From: Caenorhabditis elegans
Taxonomy: Eukaryota; Nematoda; Chromadorea; Rhabditida; Rhabditidae
Assembly (NCBI RefSeq): GCF_000002985.6
Contig: NC_003282.8
Coordinates: 10,602,001-10,666,000 of the forward strand
DNA length: 64,000 bases
Direction: 5' to 3'
Below are positions 12,271-25,800 of this stretch, in pieces (the first letter of the stretch is position 1; each line of letters opens with the position of its first letter). The position numbers and the translations under genes were made by a program. The notes beneath the pieces were generated by a model. It made no database searches and was not told the origin of the DNA. It saw only the letters and a program-made list of their open reading frames with translations.

Positions 12271-12293
12271 CGGGTCACCTGATGGGTGACCCG
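12271..12293. repeat. perfect 9-bp hairpin with GGGTCA half-sites
   Basis: CGGGTCACC, loop TGATG, then GGTGACCCG form a perfect palindrome with a 5-nt loop. GGGTCA resembles a nuclear-receptor half-site, here as an inverted pair 8 nt apart. Binding is only inferred from the motif. Confidence 0.7.
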
Positions 12294-13500
12294 TTTGACC
12301 AATGACTTATTTTCGAGACCATTTTTTCATGTTCAAGTGGAATATTGAAATTCTAATTGGTAGACCGGTATAAGTGTAAATAAACAAACATGATAATAAC
12401 CACACGTCATAGTTATGAGAAAAAATTGAGGTAAAAAGGAGGGACAACCTTGAATTTTTGCATTGAAAACTTTTTGTTACAGTGTTTTCTCATACGTGTC
12501 TATAATTTCGAGTTATGAATTTGTCTCCTTCGAGATTGAAATTTGTATCAACTTAAATAAGAGTACGCCTAGAGTTAAGCCTCTGTTTCCAAGTTTTGTT
12601 GGGTTTAAAAATATTTGCCAGTGTTTGTTTAATTTTTAGGGTGCCCAACTATTAGATAATACGTGTATAAAGTTGACGACAATGTTAACTAGATTTAGCT
12701 TTGGACCATCAAGGCGAGCATAACTCCATAAAGAAAGTTATCACTTGAGCCAAGTAAAGTCATGAATCACAAAAAAAATGCATTTATTGCAAATGGCACC
12801 TGCCCTGTAGTCATAAATTAAAATATTTGTATCTATTTTGAAGATAACACATTTTCCTTTTTTCATGTTTCAGGTAAAACGGCAATGTTATTTTTGATTA
12901 GAGAATCTTTTGATTGCATTTGTCAATTTAAAACATGTATTTTCTTCCAACACAACTCAACCCATCTTTTCTACCTTTCACTGAATAAACAGTGAATCAA
13001 CAAGTTCCTAATGATCTATAAAACTTCCGGATCAGCTGTAATCAACAACATGCAAATCAAGAACGTCATCCAATTTGCTTCCCAACATTTTTTTCACATC
13101 ATTACACAGACAGTGGTGTTCTCTGGCCTTGGCTGGGCGGGATGATTGGGGGAGAGAGAGAACACCCAGAACCTGTCCGATATCCAATTCAACCTCATTT
13201 TGATGATATGTTAACTAGCTCATCATGCCTATCAAGGTCTTTTCAGTGTCATATTGCTTTTGTTAACTTTGAAACTTTTGCGAAATGTAATTGTTATTTA
13301 ATAATTATTTCGGGCGGTACAATCTACCCATACTTTTTTTAATCGTCGACGGATTCCGAAGCGTGTTCCTTGCTTTTTTGGTTTTATTCGTTTGTAACTT
13401 TCATTTAATTAATTAGTATTACTTCCAGAACTTTCACGACTCCACCCTTCATTTTCACAATTTCACTTGCAACACTTTGAAGACGTGACGCCAAATCAGA

Positions 13501-16500
13501 ATGACTGGTGCATCGGCTCTAGATCCACCGGCTTTCGTGCGTCTTCTGAATCGCTTATTCCGGCAATGTGGATTATTTGTGGCCGACAACGACAAAGCTG
13601 TCCTCATTGTAAGTGTCATACCTTTTCCGGATTTTCATAGATTTATTCATTATGAGTATTCATATTACAAGGACAAATCATGTCTTCTGCATCTCTTTCT
13701 CTCGTTGTCACTTTCATTGAGAAGGGCATTCAATGGTTTTTCGTCATATAGTTGACAAGCCTACATATATGTTTTTTTCCCGCCGTTAACGACATTGACA
13801 GCTTTCCCTCCTACAAACAAAACGGAAATGATTTGGAAACGGAATAATAGATAATGGGCGTCAATGTGTGGTTTTTAAAGTCTGAAATAGTTTAGCTCAA
13901 ATTAAACTGACTGCAAAACAATTTAACTGAAATTTCATACAAGCTGACGTAAATATATTAATCTCTTAAGGAAAGTAAAAACTAAAAACTACCATTATTA
14001 GTATTGCAGACTTTGACATCTCGATTCATTTTTAATATTTCACAAAATGATCAACTAAAGAACTACAACAAATAGGAAATATTCAATTTTAAATTAATCC
14101 AAAGAAAACGGAACATTGAGCTGACAGCGTTGAGCAATGTTGTAAAGCTTTTAGAGAAACTACAATCAGAAACTGGTTCCCTTTATTGAAAAATTCGTTT
14201 CAATTTCTACACTGCTAAAAATAAGTTTTGGAGCAAAACTTTACTGGTGAACAAAAAAAACTCTTGATAAACAAACCCGACGAATAGGATCACCAGCCTG
14301 TTTATTGAATGATCTTATTCTAGAAAATTTTTTGCCTCCATTCCAAGTTTCTATTTCAAGTTGTCACCTATCTCTTTTAGTAAAAGAAAAAAGATTGGAC
14401 AATTAGGTCATCTTACACTTTACCCACTTTCTCCAAACATCCATTTCAATTTTTACCTAGCCTATCAATTCCTACCGTAATATGCAGACTAATAGTAAAT
14501 TTTCTGAAACAACCCGTTCGTGATGCTGCACAGAGGCGCCAAAAAATGATAAACTGTCTGGGGGAATATCGGATAGTCGAGATAACACACGGACACGTAG
14601 GCGCATGCTGACGTAGGGATTTCGTCGTAAAAAGAACATGGGAATAAAGACGGATTTTTATGGTTTTTGGAATGGATTGAAAGTTCTTGCGAAGCATGTC
14701 TGCTACGAGGACGATCTTAGGCGGAAGTAGATGGTCATTTGAAAGTTGTAAATGAGAAAAAGTTGCAAGATGCAGAATACGTTTAAATAGTGGTTTGGCT
14801 TGTGCCCAATTTATTTAAGCTAAACCGCATTGCAGTGGAATTGAACATTTGTGTTCAAAATTAAACAAAAATCGGCATGAAATGCACTTTTTATTTCTTA
14901 CCCATCAGCGAAAATATCACATGAAACAAACAATTGGTGCATCTACTGTAACTCATGTTATGGAAAAACAACAGGAAAAAAATAAGAACACATTTAATTT
15001 TTGTTCTTTCTACATAACTGAAAAACTTCCAGCATTCCCTTCTTTAATATAAACAAGTTTCATCAAGACTTTAGACTACATGTTGATAGACAATGATAAT
15101 TCTTTGATATTTTGTCTTCTTGGTCGGTCATCGGACATACGTACACAAAATTTCTAGCCAACCCTCTCGCCTACCAAAATTACAATAAGATAATCTTGCA
15201 GGTGACCTTACTTCTCACCGCCTTCTGTTCATCGAAAATATGTTTCACGAAACAGGAGGACGACATCAAGACAGGTATTGTGTTGCATTTTCATGTGTCT
15301 AGAATCTCTCGATTTCAAGTGTTGTTTCCTTCATAATATAACTAGTGCTGCAGAAGACTGTGGCTAAATGTTTCTAATGGCGGCGTGATATGACATATAG
15401 AAAATAGAATGGCAAATATTAGAAAACGATGGTATCGGGTCATAAGGTCATAGATTTGATGATGAGAATTGGGGATACATAATCAAGAAATTATTTTGCA
15501 GGATACACTCCTGTCGGAGCCCGGTCACTTGATGAAATCGAAGTGTTCTCTGATTTCTTTGCTTCCACGGGAGATCCAATTGCAGTTTTCCTGTTCATAA
15601 CTGCAAAGGATAACTCATCAATGGCTGATTATAATACTATGAAAGAAGTTGTCGATATTATGGATTATGTTGGAAGTAACTTGACTCATAAAGGAGAGTC
15701 TTTCTATACATTGTGCACTGATTTCTGCCAAATTAATGAACCCGTTAGGCAGTACTATGTAAGTTCTGGAAAACAGAGGAAAAGGAAAACTTTCGAGAAT
15801 GGCCTTACCAATTTTTTGAAAATGAATTCTAGAAAATTTGTATTTGAAAAACGTTTTTCTTATATAAGAATTCCAGAATGGTCTTGCAATGAAGCAACAA
15901 AACCTATCTGAAGTTGGATCTCGTTTCCAACTAACCTTCCCAATGATGCAAGTTCTTGGTAAAGAGCTTGATCTGAGCCCAAATTTCTTTGGTGTCAAAA
16001 CTGATGAAGATGGAAATGTCGAATATGTAAAGATTATTATGCTTCAAATAAGAGCAAATATTCCAAATGACTGGAAAAAAGAAGATGCTGCAGAATATGA
16101 GCGTATGATTTCTCAATATTTCCATTTTAAATACGATTCAACGCATGTTACTCCACTTGCAATGAGTTTAACTTACACCGGAGATGAAGTTGTTCGTACT
16201 GGCCTTACCATCTTTCCATTTATTGGTGTTGGATTTATCATTATGACTACTTTCTCGATTATCACTATCTACTATAGTAGCTCTCGTCTTGATCAATGGA
16301 GTGTTCATAAAGTATCTGAAGCAATTCTTGCGTGTGTCTGCCCACTTCTTGCCACTTCATCTGCTCTTGGAACTCTTTTCTGGTTTGGTTTCAGATTTGG
16401 AACTATTCTTTGTGTAACACCGTTTTTGATTTTGGCCATTGGTAACTGAGGGAAACAAGAATTTGGAATAAAGAGAACGTTTGCAGGTGTTGATGATGCT

Positions 16501-18342
16501 TATCTTCAAGTTCATGCTTGCATGCGTTTGACAGCGGAAGATAGTTCAATGACGAAGAGAGAAAAGTGAGATTTTTAAAGATTTTTGATTATTTTGAAAA
16601 ACGAAGCTAAGTTGTCTGTAAACTTTCAATTTATTTAAGAATTGCTCGAATGCTTGTCGAGGTTGGACCATCAATTGCAATTACCTCGATGACTAATCTC
16701 TTTGCTTTCCTCGTCGGAATCTACACTCCAACACCTGAAATTTCTCTTTTCTGTGCTGGAAATGCTGTTGCTATCCTTTTCGATTTCATCTATCAAATCA
16801 CAATGTACACTGCCATCCTCTCCATTTGTGAGAACCTGGAAATGAGAAAGAATGCCACGAAGCGAAAGGATTCTGGATTGAGCTTCAAAAATGAGCAGTT
16901 CACCGTAATGTTGGATAGCTATTGTGATTGGGTTGCCAATGCCTACACACATTTGCTTGTTCTTTTCTGCTTCATTGTCTATATTTTTGTTTCCATTCGT
17001 GGAGCATTGAATATTAATATCATCTTATCACCAGATAAATTGGTGATAGGAGATTCTCCATTGCTTCAAGTCAACTATTTGAGAGATCAATTTGTTCTTC
17101 CAAATTATACAACCGTTAATATATTTGTGCAAAATGTAAGTTCAATAAGTTAAAGAACTTTTTGAAAATTATTTCATGTTCAAACTTGCAGCCAGGAAAT
17201 CTGACAATACAATCCAACCTCGATTACATGAATTCTCTTTTCGACAGTTTCGAATCCTACCCAGAATGTCTTGGAAAGAAATTCAGTCACTATTTTGTCA
17301 GAGATTATGAATCATTCCGTGAATCGTCTCTGGAAGAAATGGAAATGATGGAAGACGAAGAAGGAGATACCAATAAAACAGCTCTTGAGCCATTCTCCAA
17401 AGCTGCAATGTCAGAATTTCTTGCATGGCCAGAGTTCCAACATTGGAATGGATTTGTGAAGTTTGACAAGAATGGAATGCTCTCAAAGTACTGGGCAACT
17501 GTATCTTATCATGGAGAAGGACTTGGAGATTTTCAAGTGAGAAGAAGAATGTTGAATAGGTGGAGAGCTACAGCCGATCAGTTTGCTCCTTTGAATGTTT
17601 CAATTTTTGATGATTATGCTCCATTTGTTGATACACTTGAAACAATTCTTCCGGCAACAATCTCGACATCTGTTTGCACTCTCATATGTATGATGATCGT
17701 CTGTTTCTTGTTCATGTACAACGTCTTCACCGTTTTTGTAGCGACCTTGGCCATCACCTCTATTTGCATAGGTAATATCGAAATTTTGCTTTTCAATTGG
17801 AACCGCATTGAATCGAATTAAATTCGACCAAATTGAATTGGAAAACTGGGGGAGAACTACAAAACTGAAACATTTTACAGGTGTGTTCGGATTTCTATCA
17901 ATGTGGGGAATCGATTTGGATCCAATATCGATGGCTTGCTTAATCATGAGTATTGGATTTTCGGTGGATTTCCCTGCTCATATTACATTCCATTATTTTA
18001 GAGAAGGACTTCATGATCCACAATCAACACCAGCAAAGAGAGTTGCAAGGTGAAAAATTGTTCAAAAAATATTCGAAATTTATAATAATAAGTTTCAGAT
18101 CCCTCGCCGCTATAGGATTTCCACTTTTACAATGTGGTTTATCAACGATTCTATTCGTTCTTTGCTTACTTTTTGTTCCAACCTATATGGGCGAAGTTTT
18201 CGTGAAGACAATGATCCTTGTGGTGACACTGGGTCTCATCCATGGGCTTTTTATTGTTCCTGCATTCCTATGTGCTTTCACAGCGATACATCAAACTTGC
18301 TTCTCATCTTCAAGAGTTGCTCATTCACAGGTAAATAAATAA
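13501..18342 (+). CDS. ptr-14: patched-related protein (PTR, RND-type sterol-sensing domain)
   Basis: Nine exons (13501-13608, 15202-15274, 15502-15758, 15877-16441, 16487-16565, 16640-17135, 17192-17771, 17881-18049, 18099-18342) encode 856 residues, near normal PTR length. TM1 spans the exon 1/2 joint and is followed by the family motif [13 protein letters not shown] sterol-sensing domain occupies about residues 245-470, with GVDDAY at about 335-340. The second RND half has WGIDLDPIS and [14 protein letters not shown] near 735-760, then the last helices. PTRs are 12-TM relatives of Patched that act in moulting, trafficking and cuticle formation. Intron 1 is about 1.6 kb. The frame reads through the last possible donor at 18331 to stop after QVNK. 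The symbol follows my memory that ptr-14 is R09H10.4, next to the HIU hydrolase; treat it as probable only. Confidence 0.94.
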
Positions 18343-19192
18343 TATACTTTTTAAAAAAGAGAAGTTCAAAAGGGGTTTCGCATCAGTTTATAGTTTATTT
18401 TTTTCTCAAAAAATACATACCAATTTGCTTGAAAAGTTGGCCAATCTTGAACAAAATTTAATCAAGTTCCAGTTCTATCCCAGATAATTTACTGTGATGG
18501 CGTTGGGCTTTCGTATCTGCCTACCACATTTATTCTGTTACTTAACACTATATATTAACTGTTTTTTTTAGTATATTTATTGTTACATGAAAATGTTCAA
18601 ACATCAAAATATGAGTTTTGAAACACCAGAAATAAAATTTCAGTCATTTTCGTCGCTTGCCAAACTGTTTTCATGGAGGATTTCCCCATCAACAAGTGAC
18701 AACAAAATCTCAGCATAAACTCAACAGTCACCTCATAACCGTTTTCACTTTCTCCCCAACGGGTTTTGACTATAATCCAATTGTTTTTCTGTTTTCCACC
18801 ATTTCTCCGATCTCTTTCCATATAGTTTTTTTCCAGAAGTTTCCGCCGTTTTCCAGTGTTTACTTTCACAAATACGAGTCTTCCTGTTTCCATTTCTCTC
18901 ATTTGTCTCTTTACATTGATTTTTGTTTAAAAAATAAAACTGAAATAAAACTAATCATGAATCATGTGAATAACACAAGCACATCAAACCTCGAAGTATG
19001 ATCTATCACAAAAAGTGGGTGTCATCAGAATCAATAAGTTTTGTTGAAAAACGATTATGCAAATTGCTGGAATAGAGACATATATAAGTGATAATCGGGT
19101 CAGTGATGATAAAATAAAATCTACATACTACTTTGTGACAGTGTCCAAAAAACCGTTTCTCGCTTATTTCAAACTTCACTCCAATTTCAACA
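18343..19192. other. intergenic, no gene seen
   Basis: This 850-nt spacer lies between the patched-related stop codon and the next small gene. Short open frames occur on both strands without splice support. Confidence 0.6.
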
Positions 19193-19691
19193 ATGAAAGT
19201 TTCCGAATTCAACAGTGGATCCTCGTACAACGGAATTCTTCCTACAAGGCCAGATATGAGCGAAGATAAAGTTCTTATTAGGTAAGTAGCTTATTTTTTT
19301 AGAAAAAAACATTTTGGAGTATTATCAAAATATTGAACACATATAAGAAATTTCAAAGTTTACAAAACCAGTTCTGTCAGTTGAAATCAAATTTAGTTGC
19401 ATAACCAAGTTGAGACCTGAATTTCAAAACAACCTAAAAAATGGTCAAAAAGTTATATTTAAATTTAAAAAAATTTAAATTCGCTGAATTTGCAGAAAAC
19501 TGAAGATGTACTCAATCATGTTCTTTGTATTATTCATTCTATTTCTTATTACCACTATAATTGTATCTGTTATTCTTGGAATCAATATCAAAACTGAACA
19601 AAACTTGGAAGATCAACTGGAAGCTTGCATTGAAGTTCGGGATGCCTTTTTCCTGAAGTCTCATGATCCTCCTCTGAAGATCTCTGCCTAA
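19193..19691 (+). CDS. small single-pass membrane protein, unknown function
   Basis: Two exons (19193-19281, 19496-19691) join in phase to encode 94 residues. Residues 1-34 are polar (MKVSEFNSGSSYNG...). One strongly hydrophobic helix of about 24 residues follows (MYSIMFFVLFILFLITT...), and then a short acidic segment with one cysteine, ending KISA. The positive residues before the helix (IRKLKM) suggest a type II orientation with the C-terminus outside. It lies 0.85 kb after the patched-related gene on the same strand, but I see no reason to join them. It converges with the EGF/VWA gene, the two stops being about 150 nt apart. The family is not recognised. Confidence 0.75.
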
Positions 19692-19844
19692 TCTCTACAT
19701 AAAATTCAATTAATATCTTGTTTAGTGTGATTAATGTTACGTGTTATTGCATTTTTACCGCTTCTTTTTGTTTTGAAAACATTATAATTTGAAAAAAGTA
19801 TTAAAAATTTAAACAGTAAAGCCATCAATTAATCCTTTGATCGT

Positions 19845-22800
19845 TTAAGCCGAGATATCTGAAAAAATTATGATGTTCTTAGTGTGGAACTAAAGAAAAC
19901 AGAACTTACATTGTTCACAATAATCGCCATAGTAACCATTTGGACAGTCACATAGTCCATAAGCTGATACTCCTCCATTCGTACATTTTCTAAGTTGGCA
20001 TAGATTTCCAAAATGATTGGCATCGCATTGACAGAAACCATAAGTGTCTACAGTAGCAGAATTCATGCAATCTGAAAAAAGTAGATTGATTTAAAAAACT
20101 CACGCCTTAATTCTGTTTCGACAATCACTAGGAGTTAGAACCGACCGGCTTTGTTTCCACTCTTATTAAAGAAGAAAGTTCGCTGATAATCGTTGTTATT
20201 AGAATCCTTTCCTCTCACGACAAATTTCATGTAAGTTGAAGTCCAAGTGATGAGCGGTGTCACAAACTGGCTTGCACAGTTAACTGGGTCTCTAACAAGA
20301 ACAGTTGCATTTGTGAAAATTCCAGTTTCCCATGGAGTTTCAGGGTCAGTATTAGCTGATGAAACAGTTAGAATAGTCGAACCAAAGTTGTGGGAATCAG
20401 AGTTGTAACTGTCCATTACACGGAAAGTGATATAAGAAGCGGATGTACTTCCAGCACCAACTCTTGGAGTTCCACTTCCGAAGTCATCCCCCTGATCGTT
20501 GGTGAAACGTGGAATGATTTGAAGTGGCGAGTTGACTCTAGCTTGAAGATAACAACTTCCGGTGCTTTTTACTGTAACACTCCAGGTGCCTGCATTATGT
20601 CCAGATGTGCTGATTGTTCTGATCAAGGTGTTCACATCGGTGAAGGTAGTGGAGTTGGTCAAATCGACGTTGTTGGCTGAAAATCAAAAGATGCACTTGT
20701 TGTCCAAGTACTGGGAAAATAATACAAAATAAATTTACATTTTTCATCTGTGACAGTAACTGAAACGCCAGTTCCAGTCGCTACAAGTGTAAGTGTCGTA
20801 GCCAAACTTCCGACTGGGAACTGGAAGTTCACTCCAGCACTGCAATCCTTGGCGGCATCATCGAGAATCAATTGATTCTCATTGACAGTTGGAGTAAGAG
20901 CGCTCAGAATCTGAAATACTTGCTTGGAAAAACGAAGCCTTTTGATTAAATAACCTGTTGAGTTTGAAGTGGGCTGACTGGAAGGACTCGTCCATTTGAT
21001 TGTCTTGCAATGGCTGCATAATAATAGTTTACGTTTACAGGTGTGAGATCAGCTCCCATCCAAATCATGTTGACCTGTAAGTAAATTCAGAAGTTTTAAG
21101 TATTCATTTTCAATCTTTAGAGCGACAAAAATTTCAAAAAAAGGATAATATATTCAAAATTTCACCTGAACACCATAACGTTGTCTGACTGCATCGAGAT
21201 TGCTTGCTGAATTGGTTGCAGTAAACACATAAACAATTCCAGGAAGATCGACAAGTGTTGCATATGCAGTGTTAATAGCTTCCAATCCTCTAACTTTGGT
21301 GGGACTATTCACTGAAACAGTGATACCTTTTTGGAAGGCTGCCAAGAAAACATCTTTTCGCGTGGAAGATGCAACAACTTTGATGTTAGTGTCATCGAAG
21401 GTCACAAGAGTGTATTGCTTTGGAACATTTACGTCATCAGTAGAATCCACAAATGCTTGGATATTCTTCAAAAGATACGAATTTGGCAGGATCATATTCT
21501 TGGTGTTGATTTCGACGACAAAAACAATTTGCTGGAAGTTATACTCTCTTGGATCATGAGTCTCTACAAAGTTCCATGTGTTACAGGTTGTGTATTGACA
21601 AGAATCTCCATCATATATAGAAGGACATTGACACTTAAAGTCTACTACCGAACCACCATTTTGACATGTTGGTACTTCACAGTGAAGACTCGTGTATCCA
21701 TTGACACATTGACAATTTCCACCCAACATGATTCCTCCATTGATACATCCAATCAAATCACTACAGTAAGCTCTTTGAGTTCTCATGATTGTCACTTCAT
21801 TTGTCGTAATGGTAGTTTCCATTGTGAATGTATCTCCAGCACTTTGGCAAGTGTATTCTTGATTCATGATGTATTCATACTTGCATCCAGATGTACGTTT
21901 AGTGAACAATGAAGTAAAAGCAATGTTATTGTTGTTATCATAACTAGTGACATCAATTGATGGATCAGATTGAAGAGTTGAAGAAAGATGAATGACTGGC
22001 TGTTGATGAGTTGCATAAGTCAGATCTCTACTGAAACGATCAAATGATGGATCAGGAGAGAATCCAAGGTAAGCGGAGAATTGACTGCGCTCGGTGATTC
22101 TGACAAAGCACTGTGCCTTGGTATTAGAGGAAAGTTGGAGGACATATTGCAACGAAGATCCAGCACTGATTTTAATTTGATAACTGGCAAAGAATGGCAC
22201 TGAATGTGAATCAGCAACCAACGACTGCGATACACCATTATTAGTAACGGAAGCAGTAAAGTTTTGAATCGTAGCTGAAAATTTTCGCATGAATCGTAAT
22301 TGGTTTTGATCAACTTACGAGAATAAACGACAACATATGCATCATTTGTGGCGCTTGAAATATAAAACGAACGGGATGCAAAAAGCGAACAATCCATAAC
22401 ATTATAGTAAGCAACAACCTCTGTGTGATGATGAGTGCTTCCATACGAAGCAATGAACTGAATTTCAGAGAATTTATTTTACATTTAAATCTTCCAAACG
22501 TACATTGAACACAGGATCTCCGTTTGTAGTATACGGTTGACAGAAATTGATAAAGTTTCCACCAGTCTGTTGTGCAAGGATTTCATAAATCTCATATGTT
22601 CCAATGTCGGTACAGAAGTCAGTGGATCCATATGGTGGAATGATGACTACAGAGATTTCAATTTGACGTTCCACTGCGGTTTGACTGAAATTCAGTTGAT
22701 CGAAGATACGGACATTACAAACAATTTGAAGAAAGATAAAGTATTCTAAATAATATTAACTGATAAAAATCGAAATCTAGGTTGACGGAAAAAAATATGG

Positions 22801-25800
22801 TACCATTCTTATACATATAAAAATTCACAAACAACAACTTTTTAATACTCTTAACTTACACAATATCGGAGAAGTTCATCGAAGCTTCCACCACCGAAGA
22901 CGCAGAATCAGTGAAGAAGAAAATTGAGGATTTATCAAAATCCATTGATCTCATTGTAGTTTCCAAGGCGAATAGTCCTGGCTGAGGTCCACTTGGAGAA
23001 TATGAATATCCGATTCCAATGTCGTTGGTAGCGTTAAGGAAAGCAGATGCTGAGCTGAACTTGGACGACGATACATCTGGGAATGATGCTCCGTTGACTG
23101 TTCTAGCCTTGAATGTCGTAAGCACAAAATCTTCAAAATCATTAGACTGTCCTTGATTGAGCATTGCACGGAGACCATCATTAAGCCGCACAAGAGCTTG
23201 ATTAGCAGATAAAGAGTTTTGAACAACAACAGCAAATGACCGATTGTAAGATTGGAAGGTGTCGGGGGATGTGGTGCTGCATGTCACTAAAAAAGTGAAG
23301 GTATGAATCTGATTTCAGAGAAGACTGAAAAACTTACAAATTTCACAGAAACTTCCAGAAACACCAAATGGACAAATGCAGTTTCCATGACCACCACCGT
23401 TGGGGAACTTGTCAGGTGATCCTCCATTCACACATTTTGGAACTTCACAGTGAAGTCCACCCCAGTTGGCTGTGCATGAGCAAGTGCTTATTCCGGAGCG
23501 GGTTCCGTTGTTGAGACATGACCACGGAGCGGCCATGTGGGAATCTAAAAATGTCGTATTTGATCGGAAAAATGAAATAGACTACATACCTGGCGTGAAG
23601 CAATATCCTGGAACTGCACGGTACTTGTTTCCATCGGAAGCAGACACAACCACATTATGAACATATGGACCTGGAGTACACGAAGTAGCATTTGCGATTT
23701 GGTACTGGAAGATGCATGATGTTGCTTTTGCTGTCGCTGTAACAGCAGCAGAAATCACACCGGAAGTGACAGAATTAGCGGTTGAAACTGAGAGACTTGT
23801 AGTTGTAGCAAACGAAGAATATAGAGATGGCCGTTGATAATATCCATTGAATGTGTGAGCATAATTGTTATCAACAGTATCATCTTCAGAGTATGACACA
23901 AGAACATCGTCCATTGAAGTGAACCACACACGAGTATTATGAAGTGGAATTGTGTCTCCTGTGATGGTAACTGATGTGGTTGAACTTTGGAATACACGAT
24001 AAACCTGAAAACCTATTTTTATTATGTGATAGGTGATAGTTTAACTCAGGCTCACAGCAAATCTTCGTCCAGAGGATGTGGGCTTCAATGTGTTACCATT
24101 GGTGTCTTGAATATTTGGAACTGAAAAAAAAAACATCAATTTTGCAGATTCCATTTTTTGACTAACGTGATTCTCCATTCTCAACTGTCATCATAATATA
24201 TGTTGTTTGTGTTGGTGTATCCGACTGCACTGGAATATTTTTGGCAACATTATTGTAGTATTGCACATATGTATTCTGTCCACCAATTGTGTAGAAAAGA
24301 AGATGAGTGAGAACCTGAGAATTGAGTAACTTTGATCTAGAGTTATAAGAAATGATCTCACTTCGACAATTTCCGTTTTATCAATCATCAAAATGTCTCC
24401 ATGAGCAGCCGTAGCGACTCTGCGGAGCACATCGAAGTGGTTTCCAGTTGGCTCAATTGGGCTTGATGTCGTTTGGGAGAGAACAAAGATAATCTGAAAT
24501 GGAAAAAGTATACGAGTTTGTAGCTTTAAATGACCTTATTTCTCCAGGCAAGAGTCTGCTGGATGACCATGCTTTCATTTGTGCTACTGAGAAGCGTTGA
24601 GGGAGTTGGATCCAATAAGTTCTCAGAATCAGCAAAAACATAAACAGTTGATTTTGGTCTCATTGTTGGCTGGCTGAAAACATTTATTTTATATCATTTA
24701 AGTTGATTGAAGATCTCCAGTTATTGAAAATATCTAAAACCCACGTGGATTGAGAGTTAGCAATAGCGTCAAGAAGAGGTTGATCATCAGATGATGGAGC
24801 AATGGTCACACTGTGAAGGTAATCAATCATAGCATCGGATGTTGTGAAGGCACTCGTTTCCATGAAGTATACGGATTCTGAGATTTGAAGTTTTCAACCA
24901 AAACTATGTTTAAAACTAACTTGTATATCTGTAGACGGTGACGATGAAGCTCGAAAGAATGACTCCTTGACTTTGGTAATCCGTCACCAATGTTGGAATA
25001 TTTTCAATGATCATGCTCAAATCGTATGCCATCGATGTTCTAGTGTTGATAGCAATAATGAGTGACTGAGACGAGAAGTCAACGACGGAGTCAATCTTGG
25101 TGACACAAGTTCCTGAAAACTTTGATTTTCAGAAATTGATTTTTTAAATTGATTTTGAAAGCATACTTGCTTCACAATGAGCAGAATACAATCCAGGAGG
25201 ACATGAACATCTTCCACTTGATCCAATACCATTGTTGCGGCAACTGAAAATAAAATTTATATTTAAAACATTCAAATATAAAAACATACGTCACCACTTC
25301 ACAGTTAGCTCCAGAATAGTATGGTAAGCAAGAACAGGTAGCATTTGGCAATAAAATACCTCCATGCAAGCAATTGCTCACGTCAGCACGAACTACTCTG
25401 AATCTCGAAACACTGTCCCCTTGTACTTCAAATTCTGAAATTGATGTTAGGTGTTAATAATAAGTGTACTGCACATTCTGACGCAACACAAAATTTACGA
25501 CCTTGCGCTTTGAAGAATACATATTTTACAGTTTCCACCACCAAGTGTAGATAAAATTAACATTGATGAAAGGCGGAATTTGATTAATGAACAAACGGGG
25601 CACAATGATAGAGTTCAACCATACCATTTTTTCGCAAGAAATATATTTGCACGTCGTCCGTCGCCACGATTTGGTCAATGATGTCTTGTCGGGAAACTGT
25701 TAGAGATGAGACAAGTGTTAGACGAGCATGGAAGACTGCGGTGTCTTGACCGTGAATTCTGGATTTATGAATGATTTTTTGAAATTTTTTGATCGGTAGA

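Larger units (their letters stand above)
8361..13500. other. gene-poor interval with regulatory-looking GC-rich patch
   Basis: I found no supported gene. Short open frames on both strands lack splice structure and known motifs. The interval contains a C-rich patch at 11936-12060 with a G-quadruplex motif and a perfect hairpin at 12271-12293, listed separately. It also has a small imperfect inverted repeat near 9988-10050 (AATTTCGTAAAAT against ATTTTACGAAAATT). It probably holds upstream control sequence for the patched-related gene. Confidence 0.5.

Noticed and set aside
14446-14697. 83-codon - strand ORF and a short + strand frame inside patched-related intron 1
   Set aside because: No splice linkage to the host gene and no motif; could at most be an alternative 5' exon.
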